Below, piece by piece: positions 54,991 through 64,000 of a stretch of 64,000 bases of DNA. A model generated the notes under the pieces. The model was given only the letters and a program-made list of their open reading frames with translations. It was not told the origin of the DNA and searched no databases. Source of the stretch: Aquarana catesbeiana. Lineage: Eukaryota > Chordata > Amphibia > Anura > Ranidae. The position numbers and the translations under genes were made by a program. The DNA lies in contig NC_133334.1 of assembly GCF_042186555.1 (NCBI RefSeq), positions 206,780,442-206,844,441 of the forward strand. Reading direction: 5' to 3'. Positions within the stretch are counted from its first letter, which is position 1, and each line of letters opens with the position of its first letter.

Positions 54991-56639
54991 AGTAACACCA
55001 GGCACTAGAGGAATAATATAATATACAGATAGGGCAGGGAATAGGGATGAGCCGAACACCCCCCGGTTCGGTCCGCACAAGAATCTGCGAACGGACCGAA
55101 AATTTGCACGAACGTTAGAACCCCATTGACGTCTATGGGACTCGAACGTTCGAAATCAAAAGTGCTCATTTTAAAGGCTAATTTGCATGGTATTGTCCTA
55201 AAAAGGGTTTGGGGACCCGGGTCCTACCCCAGGGGACATGTATCAATGCAAAAAAAACTTTTAAAAACGTCCGTTTTTTCGGGAGCAGTGATTTTAATGA
55301 TGCTTAAAGTAAAAAAAAAAAAAAGTGAAATATTCCTTTAAATATCGTACCTGGGGTGTGTCTATAGTATGCCTGTAAAGTGGCGCGTGTTTCCTGTGTT
55401 TAGAACAGTCCCTGCACAAAATGTCATTTTTAAAGGAAAAAATCTCATTTAAAACTGCTTGCGGGTTTAATGTAATGTCGGGTCCTGGCAATATGGATGA
55501 AAATCAGTGAGACAAACGGTATGGGTACCCCCCAGTCCAGGCCCTTTGGGTCTTGTATGGATATTAAGGGGAACCCCGCACCCAAATTAAAATAAGGAAA
55601 GGTGTGGGGCCACCAGGCCCTATATACTCCGAACAGCAGTATACAGGCGGTGCAAACAAGACAGGGACTGTAGGTTTGCTGTTAAGTAGAATCTGTTTGT
55701 AATTCTGAACGGGTACATTTTTTACGTGTTTAGCTCCAGCCAAAAAATCTTTTTTAAGCTTTTTGGAAAACATAGGGAAGGGTTATCACCCCTGTGACAT
55801 TTGTTTTGCTGTCTTTCCTCCTCTTCAGAAGATTTCACCTCACTTTTTATCCCAATGACAAATGTTTTTTGAAAATTTGGGTTTTTTTGTGGAACAAGGA
55901 TTGGAAAGCATCAGTAGAAAGGAGAAATGTTTTTCCCATATTAACTCTTACAGGAGAGAATTTCCCTTCCTAGGGGTAGATTTCATCTCACTTCCTGTTG
56001 TCTCCTTCCGTTTGCAAGTAGGAGTCGTTTGTAAGTTAGATGTTTGAAAGTAGGGGCCTGCCCTATATACTCAGCAGAAATTTGGGCCTTAGGTGTTGTT
56101 GTGGCCACAAGACTGTAAGCCCTCACAGGGCCCTGCTGTGAAATATTAGATCAAGAATTGTAATTACATTCCCCTGTTGAACAGGGGCAGAAAAATTGGG
56201 CCTTTGGTGGTGGTGGTGGTGGTGTTGGTGCCACAACACTGTAAGTCCTCACTCGCTCTTGGTGGGTGCAGAAATGGGCCCTGCTGTGAAATATTAGATC
56301 AATAATTGTAATTACATGCCCCTGTTGAACAGGGGCTGAAAAATTAGGCCTTAGGCACTGGTGCTGGTGCCACAACACTGCAACCCCTCACAGACACTCT
56401 AGTTGGAACGCAGGAACGAGCCCTGCTGCAAAGTATTGCATCAAAAATTGTAATTACATGCTCCTGTTAAACAGGGGCTGAAAAATTGTGCCTTAGGCAC
56501 TGGTGGTGGCGCCCAGAACCAAAAATCTTCTTACAAGCTATCAGCGTGATGATTGAGGAGGAAGAGGATAATTACTCAGGGATAGTCACTCAGCATCAGC
56601 ATAGGCAGTCTTTGAAGGGATCTGAGATTTCAAAAAAAA

Positions 56640-59600
56640 TTATTCGGTTACATCAGCATCAGGTGCTTGGTAGCTGGTGGTGATCCAAGACTGATTCATT
56701 TTTATGAAGGTCAGTCGATTGACCGAGTCGGTGGACAGACGCACCCTGTGATCGGTTACAAAGCCTCCAGCAGCACTGAATGTGCGTTCCGAAAGAACGC
56801 TGGATGCAGGACAGGTCAGTAGCTCAATTGCCTACTGTGCAAGCTCTGGCCAGTGATCCATCCTCAAGACCCAGTAACCCAGAGGATTTTCGGTGGGAAA
56901 GGTGTCCAAGTCAGATCTTGCCCCTAGGTATTCCTGCACCATGTAAAACAGACGCTGGCGATGGTTGCTGGAACCGATCATACCTTGGGGCTGCGGACCA
57001 AAAAATTGTCTGAACGCATCGGTCAGACGGCCACCTTCTCCACCGCTCCTTCTTTGACTGACCGAAGCCTCAGCAACACGTTGTCCAGAAACAGGAGTTT
57101 GTAACCTCCCAGTCTCTGGGAACGCGTTGCACAGACCTTTCTGCAAGGCCTCCCGAAGATGTTTCATCCTCTGCTCCCTCTGCAATGGCAAGATAAGGTC
57201 CGCAACCTTACCCTTGTAACATGGATCAAGGAGGGTTGCCAGCCAGTATTGGTCCTTCTCCTTGATACCACGAATACGAGGATGCTTACGCAGGCTTTGC
57301 AGGATCAGGGAGGCCATGCAGCGTAGGTTTGCTGAGGCATTCGGTCCGGAGTCCTCTGGGTCACTAAGGACGACATGGTCCGCAGCCACCTCCTCCCAGC
57401 CACGTACAAGTCCGTGTTTTTCTTGGGACTGATCCCTTAAAGACTGCTGCTGATGTTGAGTGCCAGGCTCCACCTCCATACTGACACAATCTTCCTCCTC
57501 CTCCTCCTCTTCCTGTATGATCGGCGGGCACGCAGGAACACTGTCTGGATAAAGGGGGCCTTGAGAGCTAAGGAAGTCCTCCTCTTCCTGCCTCTGTTCT
57601 GCCTCAAGTGCCCTGTCCATTATTCCACGCAGTGTGTGCTCCAACAGGTGGACAAGGGGGACAGTGTCACTGATGCATGCACTGTCACTGCTCACCATCC
57701 TCGTGGCCTCCTCAAATGGTGACAGGACAGTGCATGCATTCCTGATCATGGCCCACTGGCGTGGGGAAAAAAAAACAAGCTCCCCTGACCCTGTCCTGGT
57801 GCCATAGTCGCACAGGTACTCATTAATGGCCCTCTGCTGCGTGTGCAGCCGCTGCAGCATGGCCAATGTTGAGTTCCACCTGGTGGGCATGTCACAGATT
57901 AGGCGGTTCTTGGGCAGGTTAAACTCCTTTTGGAGGTCCGTCAGCCGAGCACTGGCATTATATGACCAGCGGAAATGCACACAGACTTTCCTGGCCTGCC
58001 TCAGGACATCCTGTAAGCCCGGGTACCTGCCCAAGAACCGCTGCACCACCAAGTTAAGGACGTGAGCCAAACAGGGCACATGGGTCATTTGTCCCTGTCG
58101 GAGGGCAGAGAGGAGGTTGGTGTCATTGTCGCAAACCACCATTCCTGCCTTAAGTTGGCGTGGCATCAACCACCTCTGAACCTGCCCCTGCAGAGCTGAC
58201 AGAACCTCTGCCCCAGTGTGACTCCTGTCCCCCAAGCACACCAGCTCAAGCACCGCATGGCATCCTTTGGCCTGCGTACTTGCGTAGCCCCTTGAACAGC
58301 TACGGAGCACTGCTGGTTCCGAGGACAAAGCACAGGGAGAGGCCATGGTGGAAGAAGAAGAGGAGGGGGTGGAGGAGAGAGGTGTGTCACAATCATTAGC
58401 ATTTTGGAGGCGTGGTGGCGGAACAACCTCCAACACTACTGCACCTTGTCCTGCATCCTTCCCAGCTGCCAGCAGAGTCGCCCAATGCGCCGTGAAACTT
58501 AGGTAACGTCCCTGTCCATGCCTGACCATGAGTCAGCGGTAATATGCACCTTACCGCTGACCGCCCTGTCCAGCGAGGCATGGACATTGCCTTCCACATG
58601 CCGGTAGAGAGCCGGAATCACCTTCCGTGAGAAAAAGTGGCGTTTGGGTACCTGCCACTGAGGAACCGCACATTCCACAAACTCACGGAAGGGGGCAGAG
58701 TCTACCAACTGAAAAGGCAGCAGTTGAAGTGCTAGCAATTTTGCCAAGCTAGCATTCAACCGCTGCGCATGTGGATGGCTAGCAGCAAACTTCTTTCGGC
58801 GGTGCAGCAGCCTAGGCAGGGAAATTTGCCTGGTACAATCTGATGTCGGTGTACCAAAAGCAGATTGCCCACAAGTACTTGGCTGTGACACACCTAATGC
58901 TACACCTTCATTCCTCTCAGTGCAGGTCTCAGAGAGGACTGAAGGTATAGTGGGGTTGGAGATCTCAGCTGATGAGGAGCAAGGAGAGGTCCTTTTTGTT
59001 CTTTGGTGTGGGTCTTTTAGATACGCTTGCCAACGAACTGCATGGCAGGTCAACATATGTCTGGTCAAGCATGTGGTACCCAAGCGGGAGATGTTTTGGC
59101 CACGCGAGCTACGCTTGAGACATATGTTGCAAATAGCAGCGGTGCGATCTGATGCACTCGTCTCAAAAAAGGCCCACACCAAAGAACTTTTTGAATAACG
59201 CGCAGAGACTGCAGCGCCCTGCACATGTGGAGCTTTGGGGTGTGATGCAGTCAATGTGCTGCCCTAAGGCTGGCCCCTGGAGGGCATCCTGCCTCGTTGG
59301 TGATGTGCCGCCTCCTCTTCCTCCTCCTCCTCTCTCCTATCAGGCACCCACGTTGAGTCAGTGACCTCATCATCCCCTCCCTCCTCATCACTGGAGCAAA
59401 CCTGGCAGTATGCTGCAGCAGGGGGAGCATGACTGCCAGATTGCTGTCCTTCTTGGGAACCCCCTCTGTCCATGCTCATGTTACTGCCTTCATCGAGCTC
59501 AGTATCATCATCAGAGCCTTCCAAACGCTGGGCATCCTCCTGGAGCATGTACCCAACACTGTGGTCAAACAGTTCGAGGGACTCAGGAGGACATGGAGGG

Positions 59601-59905
59601 GCTAGGGAAGGAGTCACTGATGACATTGAGCCGAGGGAAGAGGCCGCTGCTTTGCCAGACAAAGTACCCTGGGCATGGGTGAGAGAGGATGAGCAGGATG
59701 AGGACGGCTTGGTCATCCACTCGACCAAGTCTTCCGCATGTTGCGGCTCAACACGGCCAGCTGCCGAAAAAAAGGCCAAGCACGTCCCACGGCCACGTGC
59801 TGATGAGGATGCACCGTCTCCACGACCAGCACTAGACACAGAGCCTGCTTGCCCTCTCTTATTGGCTTGTGACTGTCTGCCTCTCCTTCTTGGTCTTCCA
59901 GACAT
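56640..59905 (-). pseudogene. hAT transposase with BED finger, lightly damaged
   Basis: The ATG at 59905 starts MSGRPRRRGRQSQANK. About 1088 codons follow: a basic, Ser-rich and acidic N-terminal region (SDDDTELDEGSN), a BED zinc finger at residues 235-290 (CNICLK, HMLTCH), HVEGNVHASLDRAVSGK, then the RNase-H-like core (YLSFTAHWATLL; CLAHVLNLVV near 613; DMPTRWNSTLAMLQR near 673) and the dimerisation motif SERTFSAAGGFV near the end, stopping at 56640. Three lesions are visible: TAG near 59264, a one-base shift near 58505-58525, and TAG at 56832-56834. Between them frames are fully open (565 codons at one stretch), so inactivation is recent. DNA transposase acting on its own ends. Confidence 0.92.
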
Positions 59906-59932
59906 ACTAATGGCCTGTAGCTGCACTAAGCT

Positions 59933-59935
<3 letters not shown>

Positions 59936-59989
<54 letters not shown>
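59936..59989. repeat. (TA)n microsatellite
   Basis: About 27 uninterrupted TA units just upstream of the hAT transposase start, in the probable promoter or 5' untranslated region. A shorter TA run lies at 61154-61172. Confidence 0.97.
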
Positions 59990-59993
<4 letters not shown>

Positions 59994-60159
59994 TGATACT
60001 GCAGCTAGCAAAATCAACTGCCTGCCTGTAGTATGAGAACACCACCAACCTTCTACAGGTAGCTTTAGCTGAACACTGTGCAGAGCTCGCAAAAAACTAA
60101 CTTGTAGCTTTTTTAGCTGCCTGCAGTAGTGATAGGATCAGGAAAACACCACCAACCTT

Positions 60160-61140
60160 CTACAGGTAACTTTAGGTGAACACTGTGCAGAGCTCGCAAA
60201 AAAATAACTTGTAGGTTTAGCTGAACACTGTGAGGTGGACGCACCACACTAACTTGTAGTTTTAGCTGAACACTGTGAGCAGGACGCACCGCACTAACTT
60301 GTAGGTTTAGCTGAACACTGTGAGCAGGACGCACCACACTAACTTGTAGGTTTAGCTGAACACTGTGAGCAGGACGCACCGCACTAACTTGTAGGTTTAG
60401 CTGAACACTGTGAGGTGGACGCACCCCACTAACTTGTAGGTTTAGCTGAACACAGTGAGCAGGACGTACCCCACTAACTTGTAGGTTTAGCTGAACACTG
60501 TGAGCAGGACGCACTGCACTAACTGTAAATAGTCTAGCTGCCTGACTGTGGTACTAATAGGATCAAAAGAACACCAGCAATTTTCTTCAGGTAGCTGTAA
60601 ATACTGTAACAAGACAAGCCTGCCTGTCAGTAAGAAGATAACAGGAACGGATCTAGCTGAACACTGTGAGCAGGCCGCACTGCACTAACTTGTAGCTTTA
60701 GATGAACACTGTGCAGAGGTCTCACTACACTAACTTTTAGGTTTAGCTGAACACTGTGAGCAGGACGCACAGCACTAACTTGTAGTTTTAGCTGAACACT
60801 GTGAGCAGGACGCACCGCACTAACTTGTAGGTTTAGCTGAACACTGTGAGGTGGACGCACCGCACTAACTTGTAGGTTTAGCTGAACACAGTGAGCAGGA
60901 CGCACCCCACTAACTTGTAGGTTTAGCTGAACACTGTGAGCAGGACGCACTGCACTAACTTGTAGGTTTAGCTGAACACTGTGAGCAGGACGCACTGCAC
61001 TAACTGTAAATAGTCTAGCTGCCTGACTGTGGTACTAATAGGATCAAAAGAACACCAGCAATTTTCTTCAGGTAGCTGTAAATACTGTAACAAGACAAGC
61101 CTGCCTGTCAGTAGGAAGATAACAGGAACGGATCTAGCTA
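60160..61140. repeat. 45-bp subterminal repeats and 481-bp duplication in hAT
   Basis: Units of 45 bp (TAACTTGTAGGTTTAGCTG, then CACTGTGAGCAGGACGCACC) are repeated about eight times at 60160-60535 and again at 60660-61015. AACTGTAAATAGTCTAGCTG occurs at 60521 and 61002, 481 bases apart, with the next 140 bases nearly identical, so a whole block was duplicated in tandem. The 45-bp period yields 15-residue repeat frames on the minus strand that are not proteins. In hAT elements such repeats usually bind transposase; here that is inference. Confidence 0.9.
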
Positions 61141-61644
61141 AACTGAATACAGTGTATATATATATATATATATGCAACACCTGGGATGCATATATATACA
61201 CAATACACTGTAAGTGCAGCTAACTGACTGACTGTTCTGCCTAATCTATCTAACTCAAATCAAATGACACTGTCTCTCTGTCTATCTCTTTCAATGCCGG
61301 AACACACACTACACAGGGCCGCTGTGCAGGCGGCCTTATATAGTGTGGGGCGTGTACTAAATCCCCTGAGCCATAATTGGCCAAAGCCTCCTTGGCTTTG
61401 GCCAATTACGGCTCTCTGTTCAGACGGTGCTGTGATTGGCCAAGCATGCGGGTCATAGTGCATGCTTGGCCAATCATCAGCCAGCAATGCACTGTGATGC
61501 CGCAGTGAATTATGGGCCGAGACGCGCCACACAAATTTGGCGCGAACGGCCCATATCGTTCGCAATTCGGCGAACGGGCGAACAGACGATGTTCGAGTCG
61601 AACATGGGTTCGACTCGAACACGAAGCTCATCCCTAGCAGGGAA

Positions 61645-62589
61645 TAACTGTTTGTTGCAATTGCAGTCCATATTGCTACATATGCATTTTAATGAGCCTA
61701 GTTTAACCATTGCAGTGCTTAAAAAAAGTACAGCATGCTGCCTTTTTTTGCACCTAAACACAGAAAATCCTGTCTATTTAATTTTGTAAAAGGCCAGGAT
61801 GAAACTGAACTTACCCAGGATTGCTTATTCCTGCTCATTACTAACCAATGGGCAGTATTCTATGAATTGAAGGAATATATGCATTGGGAAGTACAGTTAA
61901 ACATAGAAACCCTTTATTTCCTTAAATTATACCACGCATAATTCTTACAATTTGGAGGGAACAATGCAGTTCCTAGTGAAGAAGCGAGAATGGATGTACA
62001 AGATAGTACTATAATAGTACTTGATTAAAGCTGAAACTTGGGCAGAAGTATTGACACATATTTGTAAAGGTCCTTACTTACCCTAAAGTGATACTAAACA
62101 CACACTGCTTAATTAACATGGTCCTTTCTAGTTCTGTAGTTCTAGTTCTGTATGTTGATGGCACTGTAATTATTTTAATGGAAAAATATGATCCAAGTTC
62201 CTTTTTTCTAATCAATATACAGCTGTCACATGACCCAGTTCTTTCCCAGCCCGTTTGTAGGGAAATGGTGGCAGGAAGAGCTTCTAGTCCTCTGTTGCTG
62301 GTCACGTGTTAAAAAAAAAAACAGCCTTGGGGATACAGAGTAAAAATAAATAACAACAATAAACTTTAATTGTCATACACATTTACAAATATATTTTTGA
62401 AATTAAATCTTTATTAATTTTGGCATCGCATTGTGTGGGCAGAGTTCTGTTTAGCAGTTTAGTGGGCATGGAGGAGGAGGAGGGGGGAGAAGAGAGGGAG
62501 TGGGATATCATTTACCACTGTGTATAAGCCCACATGTGTTTCTATAGTCACATGGGCTGCTCAGATGTAATAGGGTTAGGAACCATAAA
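61645..62589. other. No gene recognised
   Basis: Mostly AT-rich single-copy-looking sequence between the hAT target site and the Gypsy LTR. The segment 62090-62330 (TAAAGTGATACTAAACACAC at its start, A-run at 62311) may be a MITE end. A 68-codon frame at 61735 resembles no family I know. Confidence 0.4.
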
Positions 62590-63005
62590 ACAGGCAGAGA
62601 CAGAAAAAAATAGTTAAAATCACACCTTTAATGTAATAGCAAAAATAGCAACAGGAACGTAGTCAAAAACAGAAGCCAGAGTGGGTAATCAGACAAGTCA
62701 GGCTCAGGGAACCAGAAGTCAGTGTTGTCGGTAGCAAGAATCAGAAGAGAAGTCAGCCAGGCCTAGTCATACACAGGAGCACACTGGAGATGTTGACCAT
62801 GCGAGGGTGTGGAGGGAATGGGAAAAGCTGTTTAAATAGCCTAAAGGGGCTGGCTGTAGGCTGGCCTAATGAGGCAAGTAATGGTAACCATGTGAGTCAC
62901 TGTGGAAACAATGAGTGGCTGGTAATTAACTGACAGCTGAGCAGCCTCTGTGCACTGAAGAAAGAGCTGCTAGTAAATAGCAGGAGCCCAGTCTGACTGT
63001 ACTCC
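62590..63005 (-). repeat. 3' LTR of chromodomain Gypsy element (family D copy 2)
   Basis: It directly follows the pol 3' end on the minus strand, after a purine-rich tract (GAGGGGGAGGGGTCATTGAG, complement of about 63030-63010). The complement of CTGTTTAAATAGCC (62829-62842) gives a TATTTAAA box. It shares the CAG/GTCA-rich stretch and TATA context with 16080-16480. Termini are approximate. Confidence 0.6.
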
Positions 63006-63009
63006 CTCC

Positions 63010-64000
63010 TCAATGACCCCTCCCCCTCAGGTGGGCACCAGGCTTGAGGGGAAAACATTTATGGAAAGCACAGAGGAGGGCAGGAGTATGTACATCCAAG
63101 GGTAAGACCCAAGAGCGTTTCTCCACACTGAAACCCCTCCAATGAACAAGGTATTGTATGCAACCATGAAACCTACAGGAGTCAATGATAGATCGTATCT
63201 CATATTCCTCATGGTTTTCAACCAGAACCGGGTGAGGGCGTGGTACCGAGGTGGTATAGCTGTTGCACACCAAAGGTTTTAATAAGGAAACAAGGAATGC
63301 GTTGGAAATGCGCATGTTGGAAGGAAGATCTAATACGTAGGCCACCTAATTAATTTAACGGACTATGCGGAAAGGCCCAATATACCAAGGCTCCAGTTTT
63401 AGTGAGGGAACACTGAGTCAGAGGTTCCAATAAGACAGCCAGGCCTTCTCCCTGATTTGGTAGGAGTCCCACAAGAAGGTGTCGGGTGTTTTATTCTGAG
63501 CACACACGGGACAAGCAGCTACAAAGGTGATTACTTCAGCATGGAGACTAGGCCACCAGAAATATTGAGACATAGACCATTTGAGATGATTCTTCCCTGG
63601 GTGCCCAGCTGCTTTAGGAGAATGATAGGTCTGGAGCAAAGCATTGTGGAGATTCTCGGACACAAGGCAGCGGTTATGAGGTTTTTCAGTAGGATAATGG
63701 ATCTGAAAGGCCAGATTACTCTCACCCAAAGGTGAAGTGAGACTAGTGCAAATATTAGCAGTAGGAACAGACTCCATCTTGGAAGAGTAGAAAAACTGCT
63801 GCGACAATGCATCAGCATTTATATTCTTCGTTCCGGATAATAATGAGACTATGTAATTGAAGCTTGACAGAAAAAGGGCCCACCATGCCCTTCTGGGAGA
63901 TGAGTATTTTGCCTCAGACAAAAATGTGAGATTCTTATGGTCAATCAAAATGAGGACCAGCACAGTAAATTTAGGCATGGCTGTCAGCCTGTTTCAAATT
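63010..64000 (-). pseudogene. Gypsy pol 3' part: RNase H end, integrase zinc finger, chromodomain
   Basis: Running in from beyond 64000 on the minus strand, frame 63978-63418 ends RNase H (LIDHKNLTFLSEAKY; NINADALSQ, usually ALSR) and then gives the integrase His/Cys finger (HSPKAAGHPGKNH ... CPVCAQNK). The catalytic integrase core expected next is absent; the frame passes to LDLPSNMRISNAFLVSLLKP and a C-terminal chromodomain (YEIRSIIDSCRFHGCIQYLV, then HWRGFSVEKRSWV, 63220-63090). The chromodomain marks the chromovirus lineage of Ty3/Gypsy. Lacking the core, this copy cannot integrate. Confidence 0.9.

Larger units (their letters stand above)
55042..61636 (-). mobile_element. Complete 6.6-kb hAT transposon
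   Basis: GCAGGGAA lies on both sides (55034-55041 and 61637-61644), the 8-bp duplication of hAT elements. Inverted ends are TAGGGATGAGC and GCTCATCCCTA. Transcription of its transposase runs right to left: terminal part with GTTCGGCGAAC motifs, hairpins near 61320-61500, tandem 45-bp repeats, (TA)n, then the coding region 59905-56640, then a 1.6-kb tail with three copies of AATTGTAATTACATGC-type sequence (56155-56460). Derivatives of the same ends occur at 6432, 15211 and 34588. Confidence 0.95.

Noticed and set aside
60113..60995. Minus-strand 15-residue repeat protein
   Set aside because: Generated by the 45-bp hAT subterminal repeat; no start context, no homology.
61735..61941. 68-codon frame as a possible host exon
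   Set aside because: No splice sites in register, no membrane segment and no match to the C-terminus expected for the TMEM272-like gene.

Overview
This window reads as a gene-poor, transposon-saturated stretch of a vertebrate genome, most likely an anuran amphibian and plausibly a ranoid frog. The evidence is the mixture of families: Ngaro-type tyrosine-recombinase retrotransposons that carry an SGNH hydrolase, Harbinger, hAT, Tc1/mariner and piggyBac DNA transposons, many TTAA-flanked MITEs, Jockey/CR1-group LINEs and Ty3/Gypsy LTR elements. Spliced exons and the absence of operons or ribosome binding sites rule out a prokaryote. The species call is inference.

Layout. 1-3.6 kb: no confident gene, LTR-like pieces. 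3.6-6.4 kb: broken piggyBac transposase (- strand) beside two arrays of a 40-bp minisatellite, split by an LTR-like unit that holds a hairpin MITE. 6.4-9.3 kb: palindromic non-autonomous hAT-family element with a TTAA MITE in one arm. 9.7-11.2 kb: LTR split by a solo LTR with a 5-bp target duplication. 11.2-13.9 kb: decayed Ngaro element (- strand). 13.9-15.8 kb: old hAT relics. 18.6-27.4 kb: a - strand LINE split by a + strand Ngaro element, which is itself split by a 2.1-kb composite insertion. 27.6-30.2 kb: LTR, Tc1 end, + strand LINE reverse transcriptase. 31.0-38.2 kb: complete Harbinger element with a transposase gene, a SANT/Myb-like gene and a MADF gene. 38.2-40.2 kb: complete but inactive Tc1-like element. 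40.2-46.7 kb: foldback element and TTAA elements, one containing a 10-bp satellite. 46.8-50.3 kb: two exons of a TMEM272-like host membrane-protein gene. 50.7-55 kb: deleted piggyBac element joined to a PNMA-like Gypsy gag and its LTR. 55.0-61.6 kb: 6.6-kb hAT element with an 8-bp target duplication and a lightly damaged transposase. 62.6-64 kb: 3' end of a chromodomain Gypsy element.

Only the TMEM272-like exons look like host coding sequence. The rest is a nested record of transposition: MITE within palindrome, LTR within LTR, TTAA element within AT-rich insertion within Ngaro within LINE, and hairpin MITEs within Harbinger. Several nestings have boundaries readable to the base from terminal inverted repeats, target duplications or an uninterrupted paralogue in the same window.
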